Origin: SG8-40 sp963792855
GTDB lineage: Bacteria; Pseudomonadota; Gammaproteobacteria; Burkholderiales; Eutrophovitaceae
DNA length: 64,000 nt
Assembly (NCBI GenBank): GCA_963792855.1
Contig: CAWBXZ010000024.1
Coordinates: forward strand, 48,259 to 112,258
Reading direction: 5' to 3'
The notes under the pieces were generated by a model, which was given only the letters and a program-made list of their open reading frames with translations, did not search any database and was not told the origin of the DNA. The translations under genes were made by a program, and so were the position numbers. The first letter of the stretch is position 1; each line of letters begins with the position of its first letter. Of the stretch, positions 1 to 8,501 are shown piece after piece.

Positions 1-400
1 TCGCGTGTCGAGACATGTCAAACTCCTGTAGTCGCTTGATATACCTTCAGAATCCTGATTTTTTCTGGCGATGCCCGGGTGTGCCGACATCGTGTTTTAC
101 TGGTGCACTGGCGCAATGGCAGCGAAGGCGTGCGCAAAGCGGCGCCGGTGGCAGCGGATTACGGGCTTGTAGCACGGGTTTTCCGAACGGCGCTATCCCC
201 AAATTGTGACAATGGGAATCGTGACGGCGAAAGCCGGGATCGGCGGCTGCCGTATGCTCCTGCTGGCGCCACTTTCGGACCGTTCGGTGCAAACGCGATG
301 CAGCCAGGCAGTATCCGTATTTGATCAGCGCGGTTGGTTGTGTTCGTCTCCGGTTCCCTGGATTCGGGAGGCCGCCGGTACGGAGAGGGGGACCGGGGCG
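1..400. other. No gene recognised at the window start
   Basis: Short open frames exist on both strands here, but none has a ribosome binding site, a recognisable domain or a plausible partner. I see no promoter, repeat or RNA gene that I can support. Confidence 0.4.
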
Positions 401-426
401 AAAAAAAAGGGGCCATGAGGCCCCTT
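401..426 (-). terminator. Rho-independent terminator, minus strand
   Basis: Read on the minus strand this is an eight-base-pair GC-rich stem (AAGGGGCC / GGCCCCTT) with a four-base loop, followed at once by eight T. No protein gene ends just upstream of it on that strand, which is why a small RNA is proposed here. Confidence 0.75.
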
Positions 427-587
427 CAAGCTTTCTCTTTAGGAGGAGGAGAAAAAGAGAAGACCGACGAACGAAACGCACCAGCTTGTCTCCATCAAAC
501 AGCGGTTGAAATGACCCGGCTGAAGCCGAAGAATTGGTGCGTTGCGTCATCAACGGAAGCAACTCTACACCTATGCGGAGCTATTGA
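401..587 (-). ncRNA. Candidate small RNA with anti-Shine-Dalgarno stretch
   Basis: A sigma70-like promoter is visible on the minus strand: TTGAAG at 622-617 and TAGGTT at 599-594 with a 17-base spacer. This predicts a transcript of about 185 nt that ends at the intrinsic terminator. Just before the terminator the RNA would carry a pyrimidine-rich segment containing CTCCTCCTCC, which is complementary to Shine-Dalgarno sequences, as in several known anti-SD small RNAs. No convincing reading frame occupies the transcript; an 18-codon frame at 495-439 has no ribosome site. The RNA diverges from the LysR gene. Transcription and targets are inference. Confidence 0.35.
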
Positions 588-643
588 TAATAAAACCTAT
601 TGGAATATTATTCATGCTTCAAAGCATATAAATAGGTGCCGTT

Positions 644-1609
644 GTGGACCGTTTTCATCTGATGAAGCTGTTCGTCAGGATAGTCGAGTCGGGCAGTTTT
701 TCCGCAGTTGCGCGCGAACTCGGCATGATCCAGCCTACGGTCAGCAAGCAAATGACCGTTCTGGAGGAACAACTCGGTGTGCGTCTGCTCAACCGCACGA
801 CTCGCAGGCTGGCGCTGACCGAAGCGGGGCGCGAATACTATGAACGCTGCCAGCGCATTCTGGATGAAGTCCAGGAAATGGAAACCGAAGTGGCCGGCCT
901 GCAAAACCGGCCAACCGGTACCTTGCGGGTAAACACCCCGGTTGCATTCGGGCATGTGCACATGATGCCGCTGCTGCTGGCGTTTCAGCGCAAGTACCCC
1001 GGACTCGCTATTGAACTTTCCCAGGATGACCGTTACGTGGATCTCGTGCAGGAGGGCATCGACGTGGCGATCCGTTTCGGCGAGCTGGGTGATTCGCAAC
1101 TGGTCGCCCGCCAGGTTGGCAGCAGCGCGCGCGTGTGCGTTGCTTCCCCGGCCTACCTTGCGGCACGCGCCGCGCCGAAGGAACCCGCCGATCTGGCGCA
1201 GCACAATTGCATTACCTATACCTACCTTTTTTCCAACGACTGGCCGTTCGAAGGCCGCGACGGGCCGTTGTCGATCAAGGTGGCAGGCGACTTTCGCGCC
1301 AACAGCGGCATGACGATACGCGCTGCGGCACTCGAAGGCGTGGGCATCGCCAGCATTCCCGCCTTCCTTGTACGCGAGGATATCGAAACCGGTCGCCTCG
1401 TCCAGGTTCTGACGCGGTTCGCACCGGCACCGATCCGTATCAGTGCGGTTTATCCGTCGGCGCGGCTGCTGTCGCGAAAAGTGAAACTGTTCGTCGAATT
1501 CATGCAGGGCGAGTTTCTGAAGATCCCCTTGCTGCACCCGCGCAGTCCGTCGCGCCCGGTGCCGCGCATACGCTCCAAACCCGGCGTCGCCGTTCCGTCA
1601 AAGAGCTGA
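644..1609 (+). CDS. LysR-family transcriptional regulator
   Basis: A DNA-binding one-component regulator. Residues 1-65 form the winged helix-turn-helix typical of LysR proteins (recognition region around SFSAVARELGMIQPTVSKQ), followed by a linker helix and a periplasmic-binding-protein-like effector domain from about residue 90 to 295. The sequence resembles the subgroup with 'RPTGTLRVN' at the start of the effector domain. The frame opens with GTG; an ATG six codons later (662) is an equally good start and neither has a clear Shine-Dalgarno. LysR proteins often control a divergent neighbour, which here would be the candidate small RNA. The inducer cannot be told. Confidence 0.9.
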   Translation: MDRFHLMKLFVRIVESGSFSAVARELGMIQPTVSKQMTVLEEQLGVRLLNRTTRRLALTEAGREYYERCQRILDEVQEMETEVAGLQNRPTGTLRVNTPVAFGHVHMMPLLLAFQRKYPGLAIELSQDDRYVDLVQEGIDVAIRFGELGDSQLVARQVGSSARVCVASPAYLAARAAPKEPADLAQHNCITYTYLFSNDWPFEGRDGPLSIKVAGDFRANSGMTIRAAALEGVGIASIPAFLVREDIETGRLVQVLTRFAPAPIRISAVYPSARLLSRKVKLFVEFMQGEFLKIPLLHPRSPSRPVPRIRSKPGVAVPSKS

Positions 1610-1888
1610 TGCATGCGCACGCTCTTTCGAATCCATGCGAAGCGGTTGCGGTATTTGCGACCCTATTTTCAATTTGCGCGTGCAGCCGGCCGTCAGCTTG
1701 CCTAAAATACGCGCCGTGAGATTGAACCCGACCAGATCGCGCGCACTTCATCCAGTACGGATCGCGTTGTCTGCAACTGTTGACGCCAGCAGGCGGATGG
1801 TTGTCCCCTGCGACCCCCATGTTTGCCTGATCATTCGACCGGACGCGCCCGACTTTCGGGCAGGTTCCGGTTTGCCCGCTGAAACTTC

Positions 1889-3877
1889 ATGACCAAGAAA
1901 AACGACTCTTACACCGCAGAAGATATTGAAATACTGGAAGACCTGTCGCCGATTCTGCATCGGCCGGGCATGTATACCGATCCGGTCAATCCGAATCATG
2001 CGCTGATCGAGATTGTCGACAACTCTTCTGATGAAGGCCTGGCCGGTTTCGCGAAAAACGTAGCCGTTACCCTCTATGAAGACGGTTCGGCGGAGGTCAT
2101 TGACGATGGCCGGGGCATACCGGTCGATTTGCATCCGCGCAAGAAGGTTCCTGCCGTGCAGGTGATCTTCACCACGTTGCATTCGGGCGGCAAGTTTCGC
2201 AAGACCGACAAGGATGCCGCCTACCGCATTGCCGGCGGTCTGCACGGGGTCGGCGTATGCGTCAGCAATGCACTTTCAACGCGTCTCGAAGTCGACGTGA
2301 AACGCGATGGCGCGCTGTACTCACTGGTTTTCGGACCCAACGGCAAGGTCAAGCAGCCGCTCAGGAAAGCCGGCAAGGCAGGCGCGCGCGAGTCGGGTAC
2401 GCGGGTGCGCTTCTGGCCCGACCCGAAGTATTTTGACACTGCCAAATTTGCCGTGGCGGATATCGCGCTGTTGCTTCGCGCCAAGGCCATGTTGTTGCCG
2501 GGAGTGAAATTCACGCTCGGAATCGAGAAAAACAAGAAGATCGAAGAGCAGACCTGGCATTTTCCGGACGGCATCAAGGGATACTTCGCCACTGCGATCT
2601 CCGGCAACGAACCGGTCGCCGACACCTTCCTCGGCGAGCGCTACATCACCGCGCAGTCCGAATCGGACAGCTTTGCCGAGGGCGAGGGCGCGATGTGGGC
2701 CATCGCCTGGACGCCCGAGGGCGATGTGGTCACCGAGTCGTACGTCAACATGATTCCGACGCGACAGGGTGGCACGCACGTTTCCGGGTTGCGTGAAGGC
2801 GTTTATCAGGCCATCAAGAGCTTCATCGACCATCACGCCATGGGGCAGCGCGGACTGAAAGTCGTGCCCGAGGATGTCTGGTCGCGCGCCAGTTATGTGC
2901 TTGCCTGCAAGATGCTGGATCCGCAGTTCAAGGGGCAGGTCAAGAACGAACTCATCTCGCGCGATGCGGTAAAACTGGTGTCGCAGATGGTGCGCGACCC
3001 GATCGAACTCTGGCTCAACCAGCATGTGGATGAGGGCAAACGGATTGCCGAACTGGTAATCCGCCAGGCAATGAACCGCACCCGAGCGGCGCAGAAAGTC
3101 GAACGGCGCAAACTCTCCGGTGTCGCGCTGCTGCCGGGAAAACTCACCGATTGCGCATCGGATGACCCCGACCGTAACGAGCTGTTTATCGTCGAAGGAG
3201 ATTCAGCCGGCGGGTCGGCCAAGGCGGCGCGTGACAAGGAGTTCCAGGCAATTCTTCCGCTCAAGGGCAAGCCCAAGAACACCTGGCAGGATTCGGCCGA
3301 CTCCCTGTATTCGAACAAGGAAATCGAGGCCATTGCCCTGGCGATCGGTGTCGATCATCACACGCGCGATGCAGCTGTCGACTTGTCGGGGCTGCGTTAC
3401 AAACGAATCAACATCCTTGCCGACGCCGATGTCGATGGTGCGCACATTCAGGTGTTGTTGCTGGCGCTGTTTTTCCGTCATTTTCCAAGGCTTATTTCAG
3501 ATGGCCATGTGTTCGTTGCGCAACCGCCCCTGTTCCGTATCGACGTGCCCGCGCATGGAAAGAACAAACCGGCGCGCAAGCTCTACGCACTCGATGGCCA
3601 GGAGTTGGGCATGCTCGAAGCGAAGCTGGTCGATGAAGGCGTGCGTGAAGACGCGTGGACGGTGAGCCGATTCAAGGGGCTTGGCGAAATGAGTCCGGAA
3701 CAGCTTTGGGAAACAACGCTCAATCCGGATACCCGGCGCGTGCTGCAGGTCTCGGTTGCGGACGCAGCGGACCATTCGCAGGAGATCTTCAACATGATGA
3801 TGGCGCGTGAGAATGCCTCCCAGCGACGTGAGTGGATGGAAACCTACGGCAACCTGGTGGAAGCGGATATCTCGTGA
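1889..3877 (+). CDS. parE: DNA topoisomerase IV subunit B
   Basis: The ATPase subunit of topoisomerase IV, which decatenates daughter chromosomes with ParC. At 662 aa it has the usual length. In order: a GHKL ATPase (EIVDNSSDE, then DDGRGIPVDLHP and GGLHGVG), a transducer domain, a TOPRIM domain (IVEGDSAGGSA, DADVDGAHI) and a C-terminal segment with SRFKGLGEM. PLKGKPKNTW, characteristic of ParE/GyrB, is present. The start is ATG. The gene is followed by a small secreted-protein gene and then parC, so the two subunits are near each other but not adjacent. Type IV rather than gyrase is favoured by the short length and by linkage to a ParC-type protein. Confidence 0.96.
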   Translation: MTKKNDSYTAEDIEILEDLSPILHRPGMYTDPVNPNHALIEIVDNSSDEGLAGFAKNVAVTLYEDGSAEVIDDGRGIPVDLHPRKKVPAVQVIFTTLHSGGKFRKTDKDAAYRIAGGLHGVGVCVSNALSTRLEVDVKRDGALYSLVFGPNGKVKQPLRKAGKAGARESGTRVRFWPDPKYFDTAKFAVADIALLLRAKAMLLPGVKFTLGIEKNKKIEEQTWHFPDGIKGYFATAISGNEPVADTFLGERYITAQSESDSFAEGEGAMWAIAWTPEGDVVTESYVNMIPTRQGGTHVSGLREGVYQAIKSFIDHHAMGQRGLKVVPEDVWSRASYVLACKMLDPQFKGQVKNELISRDAVKLVSQMVRDPIELWLNQHVDEGKRIAELVIRQAMNRTRAAQKVERRKLSGVALLPGKLTDCASDDPDRNELFIVEGDSAGGSAKAARDKEFQAILPLKGKPKNTWQDSADSLYSNKEIEAIALAIGVDHHTRDAAVDLSGLRYKRINILADADVDGAHIQVLLLALFFRHFPRLISDGHVFVAQPPLFRIDVPAHGKNKPARKLYALDGQELGMLEAKLVDEGVREDAWTVSRFKGLGEMSPEQLWETTLNPDTRRVLQVSVADAADHSQEIFNMMMARENASQRREWMETYGNLVEADIS

Positions 3878-3896
3878 GGCCGGGAGACAGGTGGCG

Positions 3897-4358
3897 ATGA
3901 GAACAGGAGGCAATGCCGTTGGGTTGCGGGTGAGCTTGCTCATCGCGGCAGTTCTTGCCGCGATGTTGCCGGCGCCATCCGCTTTGGCGCAAACGCCGGG
4001 CAAGGTGGTCGAGTACGGAATCTATTCGCAGAATCACAAACTGATCAGGAAAACCGCCACGATCCCGAATGGACAGCCGGTGCGATTCGGGTTTTGTTTC
4101 GAGGCGTTTGTGGATTTCTTCGACGATGACAGTTACATGCTGGTCGAGTCGCTCACGCATCCGGCTTTGGGCGCAAAGCAGGGTAGTGAAAGCAGCGGCT
4201 ACAGTGTGCCGCGGATGTTCAGGGTTCGTGACGGGAAGGCCTACGGTTGTTCCGGGTATCGGGCGCGCGATGCCGGCGATCTGAGCCCCGGTATCTGGCG
4301 CTTCGTCATCAGCGACGGCCCTGACGAGCTTGTCGTGCAGGAGTTCGAGGTCAAGTAG
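3897..4358 (+). CDS. Small secreted protein, possibly DUF3859-like
   Basis: The 153-residue product begins with a Sec signal peptide (positive N-terminus, hydrophobic LLIAAVLAAML, cleavage near ALAQ). The mature part starts with VVEYGIYSQ and looks like one beta-rich domain; it reminds me of DUF3859 proteins, but I cannot verify that. Two cysteines in the mature part (in GFCFEAF and YGCSGY) could pair. An in-frame extension overlaps parE, but the ATG chosen here gives the signal peptide and lies 20 bases after the parE stop. It sits between parE and parC with no evident topoisomerase role. Function unknown. Confidence 0.75.
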   Translation: MRTGGNAVGLRVSLLIAAVLAAMLPAPSALAQTPGKVVEYGIYSQNHKLIRKTATIPNGQPVRFGFCFEAFVDFFDDDSYMLVESLTHPALGAKQGSESSGYSVPRMFRVRDGKAYGCSGYRARDAGDLSPGIWRFVISDGPDELVVQEFEVK

Positions 4359-4534
4359 GAGGGTGGATAGCCATTCTGCCGAAACGATCGTGTCGATTTG
4401 ATCGAATCGTTGCGTCAGACGGGCTTCACGGCGCGTGGCCAGGTCCAATCGACCGGCCGAACGGTGCGGGAAAACCGGAATGGCACTCGTTGCCTGACCA
4501 ACACACATGAAGTTGAACGAAACGGAATTTGCAT

Positions 4535-6997
4535 ATGAGTGAGCAGGACGATCTGTTCGGTGATGTGGCTGTAGCCGAGAAGAAACCGGCCAAATCCGGA
4601 CGCAAGCCGGATGCGGCGGGCAAGCGCGCCAAAGGCGAAGCCGGCAATGACGCCGGCGCGCCGGGAGGCGGCGGCAAGGGCGGAGGGTTGCCGCCGTACT
4701 TTGCGCCGTTGTCAGGCGGTTTCGACGACACGCTTCCCCTGGGGCGTTACGCATCCACCCAGTATCTTCAATATGCCATCGCCACGGTGAAGGATCGCGC
4801 GCTGCCGCGTATCGGCGACGGCCAGAAGCCGGTGCAATCGAGGATTCTGTACGCGATGTGGGAGATGAACGCGCGGGCCGGGACGCCGCGCAAGAAATCC
4901 GCGCGCGTGGTTGGTGACGTGCTCGGAAAGTTCCACCCGCACGGCGATGCATCCGTTTACGATGCGCTGGTGCGCATTGCGCAGGACTTCACCCTGCGCT
5001 ATCCGCTGGTCGACGGAGAGGGCAACTTCGGTTCGCGCGACGGCGACGACGCGGCCGCGATGCGCTACACGGAAGCACGCCTGACGCGGTTTGCAGATGT
5101 TCTGCTGTCCGAACTCGATCAGGGGACCGTGGACTTCATTCCCAATTACGACGGCAGTGTGAACGAGCCCAGGGTGCTGCCTGCGCGCCTGCCGGTGCTG
5201 TTGCTCAACGGCGCATCCGGAATCGCTGTCGGCATGGCTACCGAGATTCCGAGCCACAACCTGACCGAGGTGGGCAACGCCGCCATCGCCATGATCAAGG
5301 ACCCGTCGCTTTCGGTGCGCCAGATCATGCGCTACATCAAGGGCCCCGATTTTCCCGGCGGTGCCCAGATCATCACTTCACGTGATGACATGGTCGAGGC
5401 GTACACCTCGGGCCGCGGTTCGGTGCGCGTACGCGCGCGCTGGGAAATCGAACGGCTGGCGCGCGGCCAATGGCAGTTGGTGGTGCACGAACTGCCGCCT
5501 GGCGTGTCGTCGCGAAAAGTGCAGGAGGAAATCGACAGCCTGACCAATCCGCAACCAAAGGCCGGCAAGAAGTCCGTCAACGCCGATCAGCAGCGCGAGA
5601 AACAGGCGATGCTGGCAATTCTCGACCGCATGCGCGACGAGTCCGATCGCACCCATCCGGTACGCCTGGTATTCGAGCCGAAAACTTCGCGCATCGACGA
5701 GACCGATTTCGTCAATCGTCTGCTGGCCAAAACCAGCCTTGAAACCAACGTGTCGATCAACATGGTGATGGTGGGTCTGGACGGCCGGCCCGCGGGCAAG
5801 AACCTGCGCGACGTGATCGGCGAATGGATCGCATTCCGTTTTGAAACGGTCACACGCCGTACGCGTTTCCGGCTGGACAGGGTGCTCGATCGCACCCATG
5901 TTCTCGAAGGGCGGATGATCGTTCTGCTCAACGTCGACAAGGTCATCAAGATCATCCGCAACGCCGATGATCCGAAAGCCGAGCTGATTGCCGAGTTCAA
6001 GCTTACCGACCGCCAGGCCGATGACATTCTGGACATGCGCCTGCGCCAGCTTGCCAAACTCGAACACATCAAGATCGAGCAGGAACTGAAAAAGCTGCAA
6101 AAGGAGCGCAAGGGCCTCGACAAGATTCTCAAGAATCGTTCGGCGCTGGAGCAACTCGTCAGCGACGAAATCAGCGCCGACGTCAAGGAATTCGGCGACA
6201 AGCGGCGCACGGTGATCGAGGAATCGGAAAAAGCGATTATCGAAATGCGCGTCAGCGACGAGCCGGTCAGCATCATTTTCTCGCGCAAGGGCTGGGTGCG
6301 GGCGCGCCAGGGCTGGGAAGTGGATCCCGCCGCCCTGTCGTTCAAGGAAGGCGACGGCCTGCTGTCGTTGATCAAATGCCGGACCGTGGATCCGGTGATA
6401 TTCCTCGACTCCAAGGGCAGAGCCTACAGCGTCGAGTCCTCGCAGCTTCCGTCCGGGCGCGGCGATGGCGTGCCGTCGTCATCGCTGGTCGAAGTGCAGG
6501 ATGGGGCGCACATCATGTTCTGCCTTGCCGGTAATCCCGAAACACCGGTCATGGTCGCGTCCAGCGGCGGTTACGGGTTTGTTTCAAAAATCGGCGACAT
6601 GGTTTCCAACCGCAAGGCGGGGCGGGAATTCATGACGCTCAACGCCGATGAAACGCCGATCAAGCCGTTCGAATATGTGGAGTCGCCGGGCAACTACGTC
6701 GCGGCAGTGAGCGAAAAAGGCAAGCTGCTGCTGTTCCCCATCGCCGAGTTGAAATACCAGCCGCGCGGCCGCGGCATGATCGTCATGGGACTGGACGAGG
6801 AAGATCGTCTGGCGGCTGTCGCCGTGTCGAACAAGCAAACGCTAACCGTGACGGGGGTGGCGCCGCGCTCGGGCAAACTGGACCGGGTTCCGCTGTCGCG
6901 CGAGAAGCTCGCGCATCACGCGCTCAAGCGTGCGCGCATGGGCCGGGTGCTGCCGAAGAAACTGAAAATGCCGTTGTCGATCGAGGTTGCGGAATGA
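4535..6997 (+). CDS. parC: DNA topoisomerase IV subunit A
   Basis: The DNA breakage-reunion subunit of topoisomerase IV. A Lys/Gly-rich N-terminal extension of about 55 residues precedes the winged-helix core. The active-site tyrosine lies in AAMRYTEARLT (about Tyr178). The quinolone-determining segment reads HPHGDASVYD, so the E. coli Ser80 and Glu84 positions are Ala and Asp. A tower and coiled-coil follow, then a beta-pinwheel C-terminal domain from about residue 560. The total of 820 aa is longer than E. coli ParC (752), mainly through the N-terminal tail. ATG at 4535 is preferred over the TTG two codons upstream. Confidence 0.96.
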   Translation: MSEQDDLFGDVAVAEKKPAKSGRKPDAAGKRAKGEAGNDAGAPGGGGKGGGLPPYFAPLSGGFDDTLPLGRYASTQYLQYAIATVKDRALPRIGDGQKPVQSRILYAMWEMNARAGTPRKKSARVVGDVLGKFHPHGDASVYDALVRIAQDFTLRYPLVDGEGNFGSRDGDDAAAMRYTEARLTRFADVLLSELDQGTVDFIPNYDGSVNEPRVLPARLPVLLLNGASGIAVGMATEIPSHNLTEVGNAAIAMIKDPSLSVRQIMRYIKGPDFPGGAQIITSRDDMVEAYTSGRGSVRVRARWEIERLARGQWQLVVHELPPGVSSRKVQEEIDSLTNPQPKAGKKSVNADQQREKQAMLAILDRMRDESDRTHPVRLVFEPKTSRIDETDFVNRLLAKTSLETNVSINMVMVGLDGRPAGKNLRDVIGEWIAFRFETVTRRTRFRLDRVLDRTHVLEGRMIVLLNVDKVIKIIRNADDPKAELIAEFKLTDRQADDILDMRLRQLAKLEHIKIEQELKKLQKERKGLDKILKNRSALEQLVSDEISADVKEFGDKRRTVIEESEKAIIEMRVSDEPVSIIFSRKGWVRARQGWEVDPAALSFKEGDGLLSLIKCRTVDPVIFLDSKGRAYSVESSQLPSGRGDGVPSSSLVEVQDGAHIMFCLAGNPETPVMVASSGGYGFVSKIGDMVSNRKAGREFMTLNADETPIKPFEYVESPGNYVAAVSEKGKLLLFPIAELKYQPRGRGMIVMGLDEEDRLAAVAVSNKQTLTVTGVAPRSGKLDRVPLSREKLAHHALKRARMGRVLPKKLKMPLSIEVAE

Positions 6998-7105
6998 TGT
7001 TCGCTCAGCGAGGTGCGGCCAAACTCGCCGGCGTTATTGGGGTCCGCTCGCGCGCGGACAAGCGGGCTATAAAGGGGGTTGTGCGGCAGGCGCGAGAGGG
7101 GGCAT

Positions 7106-7828
7106 TTACGCCATCGCGGTTGACTGCGCCTCGACCTCGACCATCCAGTCGTAGGCTTCGTTGTAGGCGTCATAGACCTGCACCGCCGGCAGGTGCATGT
7201 TGGTCTGCATGAAGCCGATACCCGACTCGTCGGCGCTTTCGATAGCCTGGGTGAACTTCAGCAAACGGCCGATACGCCCGCGTTGCTCCAGTATCGCTGC
7301 CCGCATTTCTTCGGAAATCGGCAGCGGCAATATCAATTCCGCCAGCGGCATGCCAAGCAACCGGTTTAACCGGGAAAACAGGCCCACCAGAAACATGTCC
7401 TCAGTGTCCTCGCGCATCATCGTCGAGCGGCCCATCAGTTCCATGAAGCGGGCGCGAATCAGCGTATCGCGCATCTGTTCGGAAAACCGTGGAAAGCTGA
7501 TGGCATGTTCGAACGCGGCTTCCAGCCACTCGATCAACGCGGGCACACCTGTTATTTCAATTGCCTGCCTGCATGTCGTTACATACCCGGTGCGCACGGC
7601 GGTGCCGCTTCCCAACTCGGCGAGCAAGGCGTAGCACAGTACTGGATCGGTGCGATGGATTTCACTCAGTTCCGCTGGCGTGGCACCTTCCCGGGCGCGC
7701 TGAATCAGGCGCGATACGATGAGCCGGTTCGGCTTGTCGTCGTCATTGCCGGCGGCACCCGCATCTTGCCCATTCGTCGTGGTCACTGGGGTTCCTGAGG
7801 GTGGCCGCGCGCGATGCGTTTCGGGCAA
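7106..7828 (-). CDS. HDOD-domain signalling protein
   Basis: A 240-residue cytoplasmic protein whose body matches the HDOD fold, a relative of HD phosphohydrolases that lacks the catalytic His-Asp pair. Recognisable parts are RTDPVLCYALLAEL, CRQAIEITGVPALIEWLE and RARFMELMG, which correspond to the conserved helices of the HDOD half of EAL-HDOD proteins; no EAL domain is attached. HDOD proteins usually act as adaptors in c-di-GMP, motility or stress signalling. The N-terminal 35 residues are polar and probably disordered. It converges with parC and points away from the DUF1330 gene's start. Confidence 0.75.
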   Translation of the reverse strand: MPETHRARPPSGTPVTTTNGQDAGAAGNDDDKPNRLIVSRLIQRAREGATPAELSEIHRTDPVLCYALLAELGSGTAVRTGYVTTCRQAIEITGVPALIEWLEAAFEHAISFPRFSEQMRDTLIRARFMELMGRSTMMREDTEDMFLVGLFSRLNRLLGMPLAELILPLPISEEMRAAILEQRGRIGRLLKFTQAIESADESGIGFMQTNMHLPAVQVYDAYNEAYDWMVEVEAQSTAMA

Positions 7829-7931
7829 ACCGGGTTACACATTGTGGTGCAATCGCTGCGCGTGACCATCGAGGCAAGACATCCCGCTCAGGTACGCAGA
7901 CCGGGAACGTGCCGAGTGCCGTTGTTCGAAA

Positions 7932-8219
7932 TCAAACACCTTCGACGGCAACCATGTTCATCGTGGCGGTGTTCTGGCGCAGCCGCTTCAATTCCTGATA
8001 GCCATCCGAACGGTACCAGCGGCGCGCGGTGTCCATGTCGTCGAACACACACATGACGATGCGCCGGGGCTGCCAATCGCCTTCGAGCACGTCAATTTCG
8101 CCGCCGCGTACGAGGAATCGGGCACCAAATTCTTCCAGTGACTTGCCGACCCGGGCGCGGTATTCCTCATACCCCTTCGGGTCGGTCACTTCGATCTCCG
8201 TGATCAGATAGGCGGGCAT
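7932..8219 (-). CDS. DUF1330 family protein
   Basis: A single-domain protein of 95 residues. It starts MPAYLITEIEVTDPKGYEEY and contains FDDMDTARRWYRSDGYQ, the hallmarks of DUF1330, a dimeric alpha/beta-barrel (ferredoxin-like) family. Members are cytoplasmic and their reaction is unknown. Length and start fit the family. It lies divergent to the fatty acid methyltransferase gene, leaving about 280 bases that must hold both promoters; I could not identify them with confidence. Confidence 0.85.
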   Translation of the reverse strand: MPAYLITEIEVTDPKGYEEYRARVGKSLEEFGARFLVRGGEIDVLEGDWQPRRIVMCVFDDMDTARRWYRSDGYQELKRLRQNTATMNMVAVEGV

Positions 8220-8501
8220 TCAGTCTCCGTGAAAGGTCTTCGCTCATGGCTTGCCGGTCGTGCTGAACCAGGAGTGACCAACCCGTTTTGGTTCATGCAG
8301 AGTCACCGCCTGCCGCAAGTACACTGGTTTTGATTATCGCTTGGTTTTGCCATGATGCCAAAGCGCTATCGGGGTGTAGCGAAAATCGTGCTACATGGAC
8401 CCGCTATACAGACTTGTGCGCGGGGCCAGGGGGTTTTGGTTATCATCTACCGCTTAAGCCGATTTTTGCCGACGCTTGCCGGCAATCAACTGGAGGGCTG
8501 A

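Noticed and set aside
439..495. 18-codon frame MET...SSS just before the terminator at 401
   Set aside because: No Shine-Dalgarno and low-complexity end; a small RNA explains the terminator better.
608..1537. 309-codon minus-strand frame
   Set aside because: Shadow of the LysR gene, whose helix-turn-helix is unambiguous.
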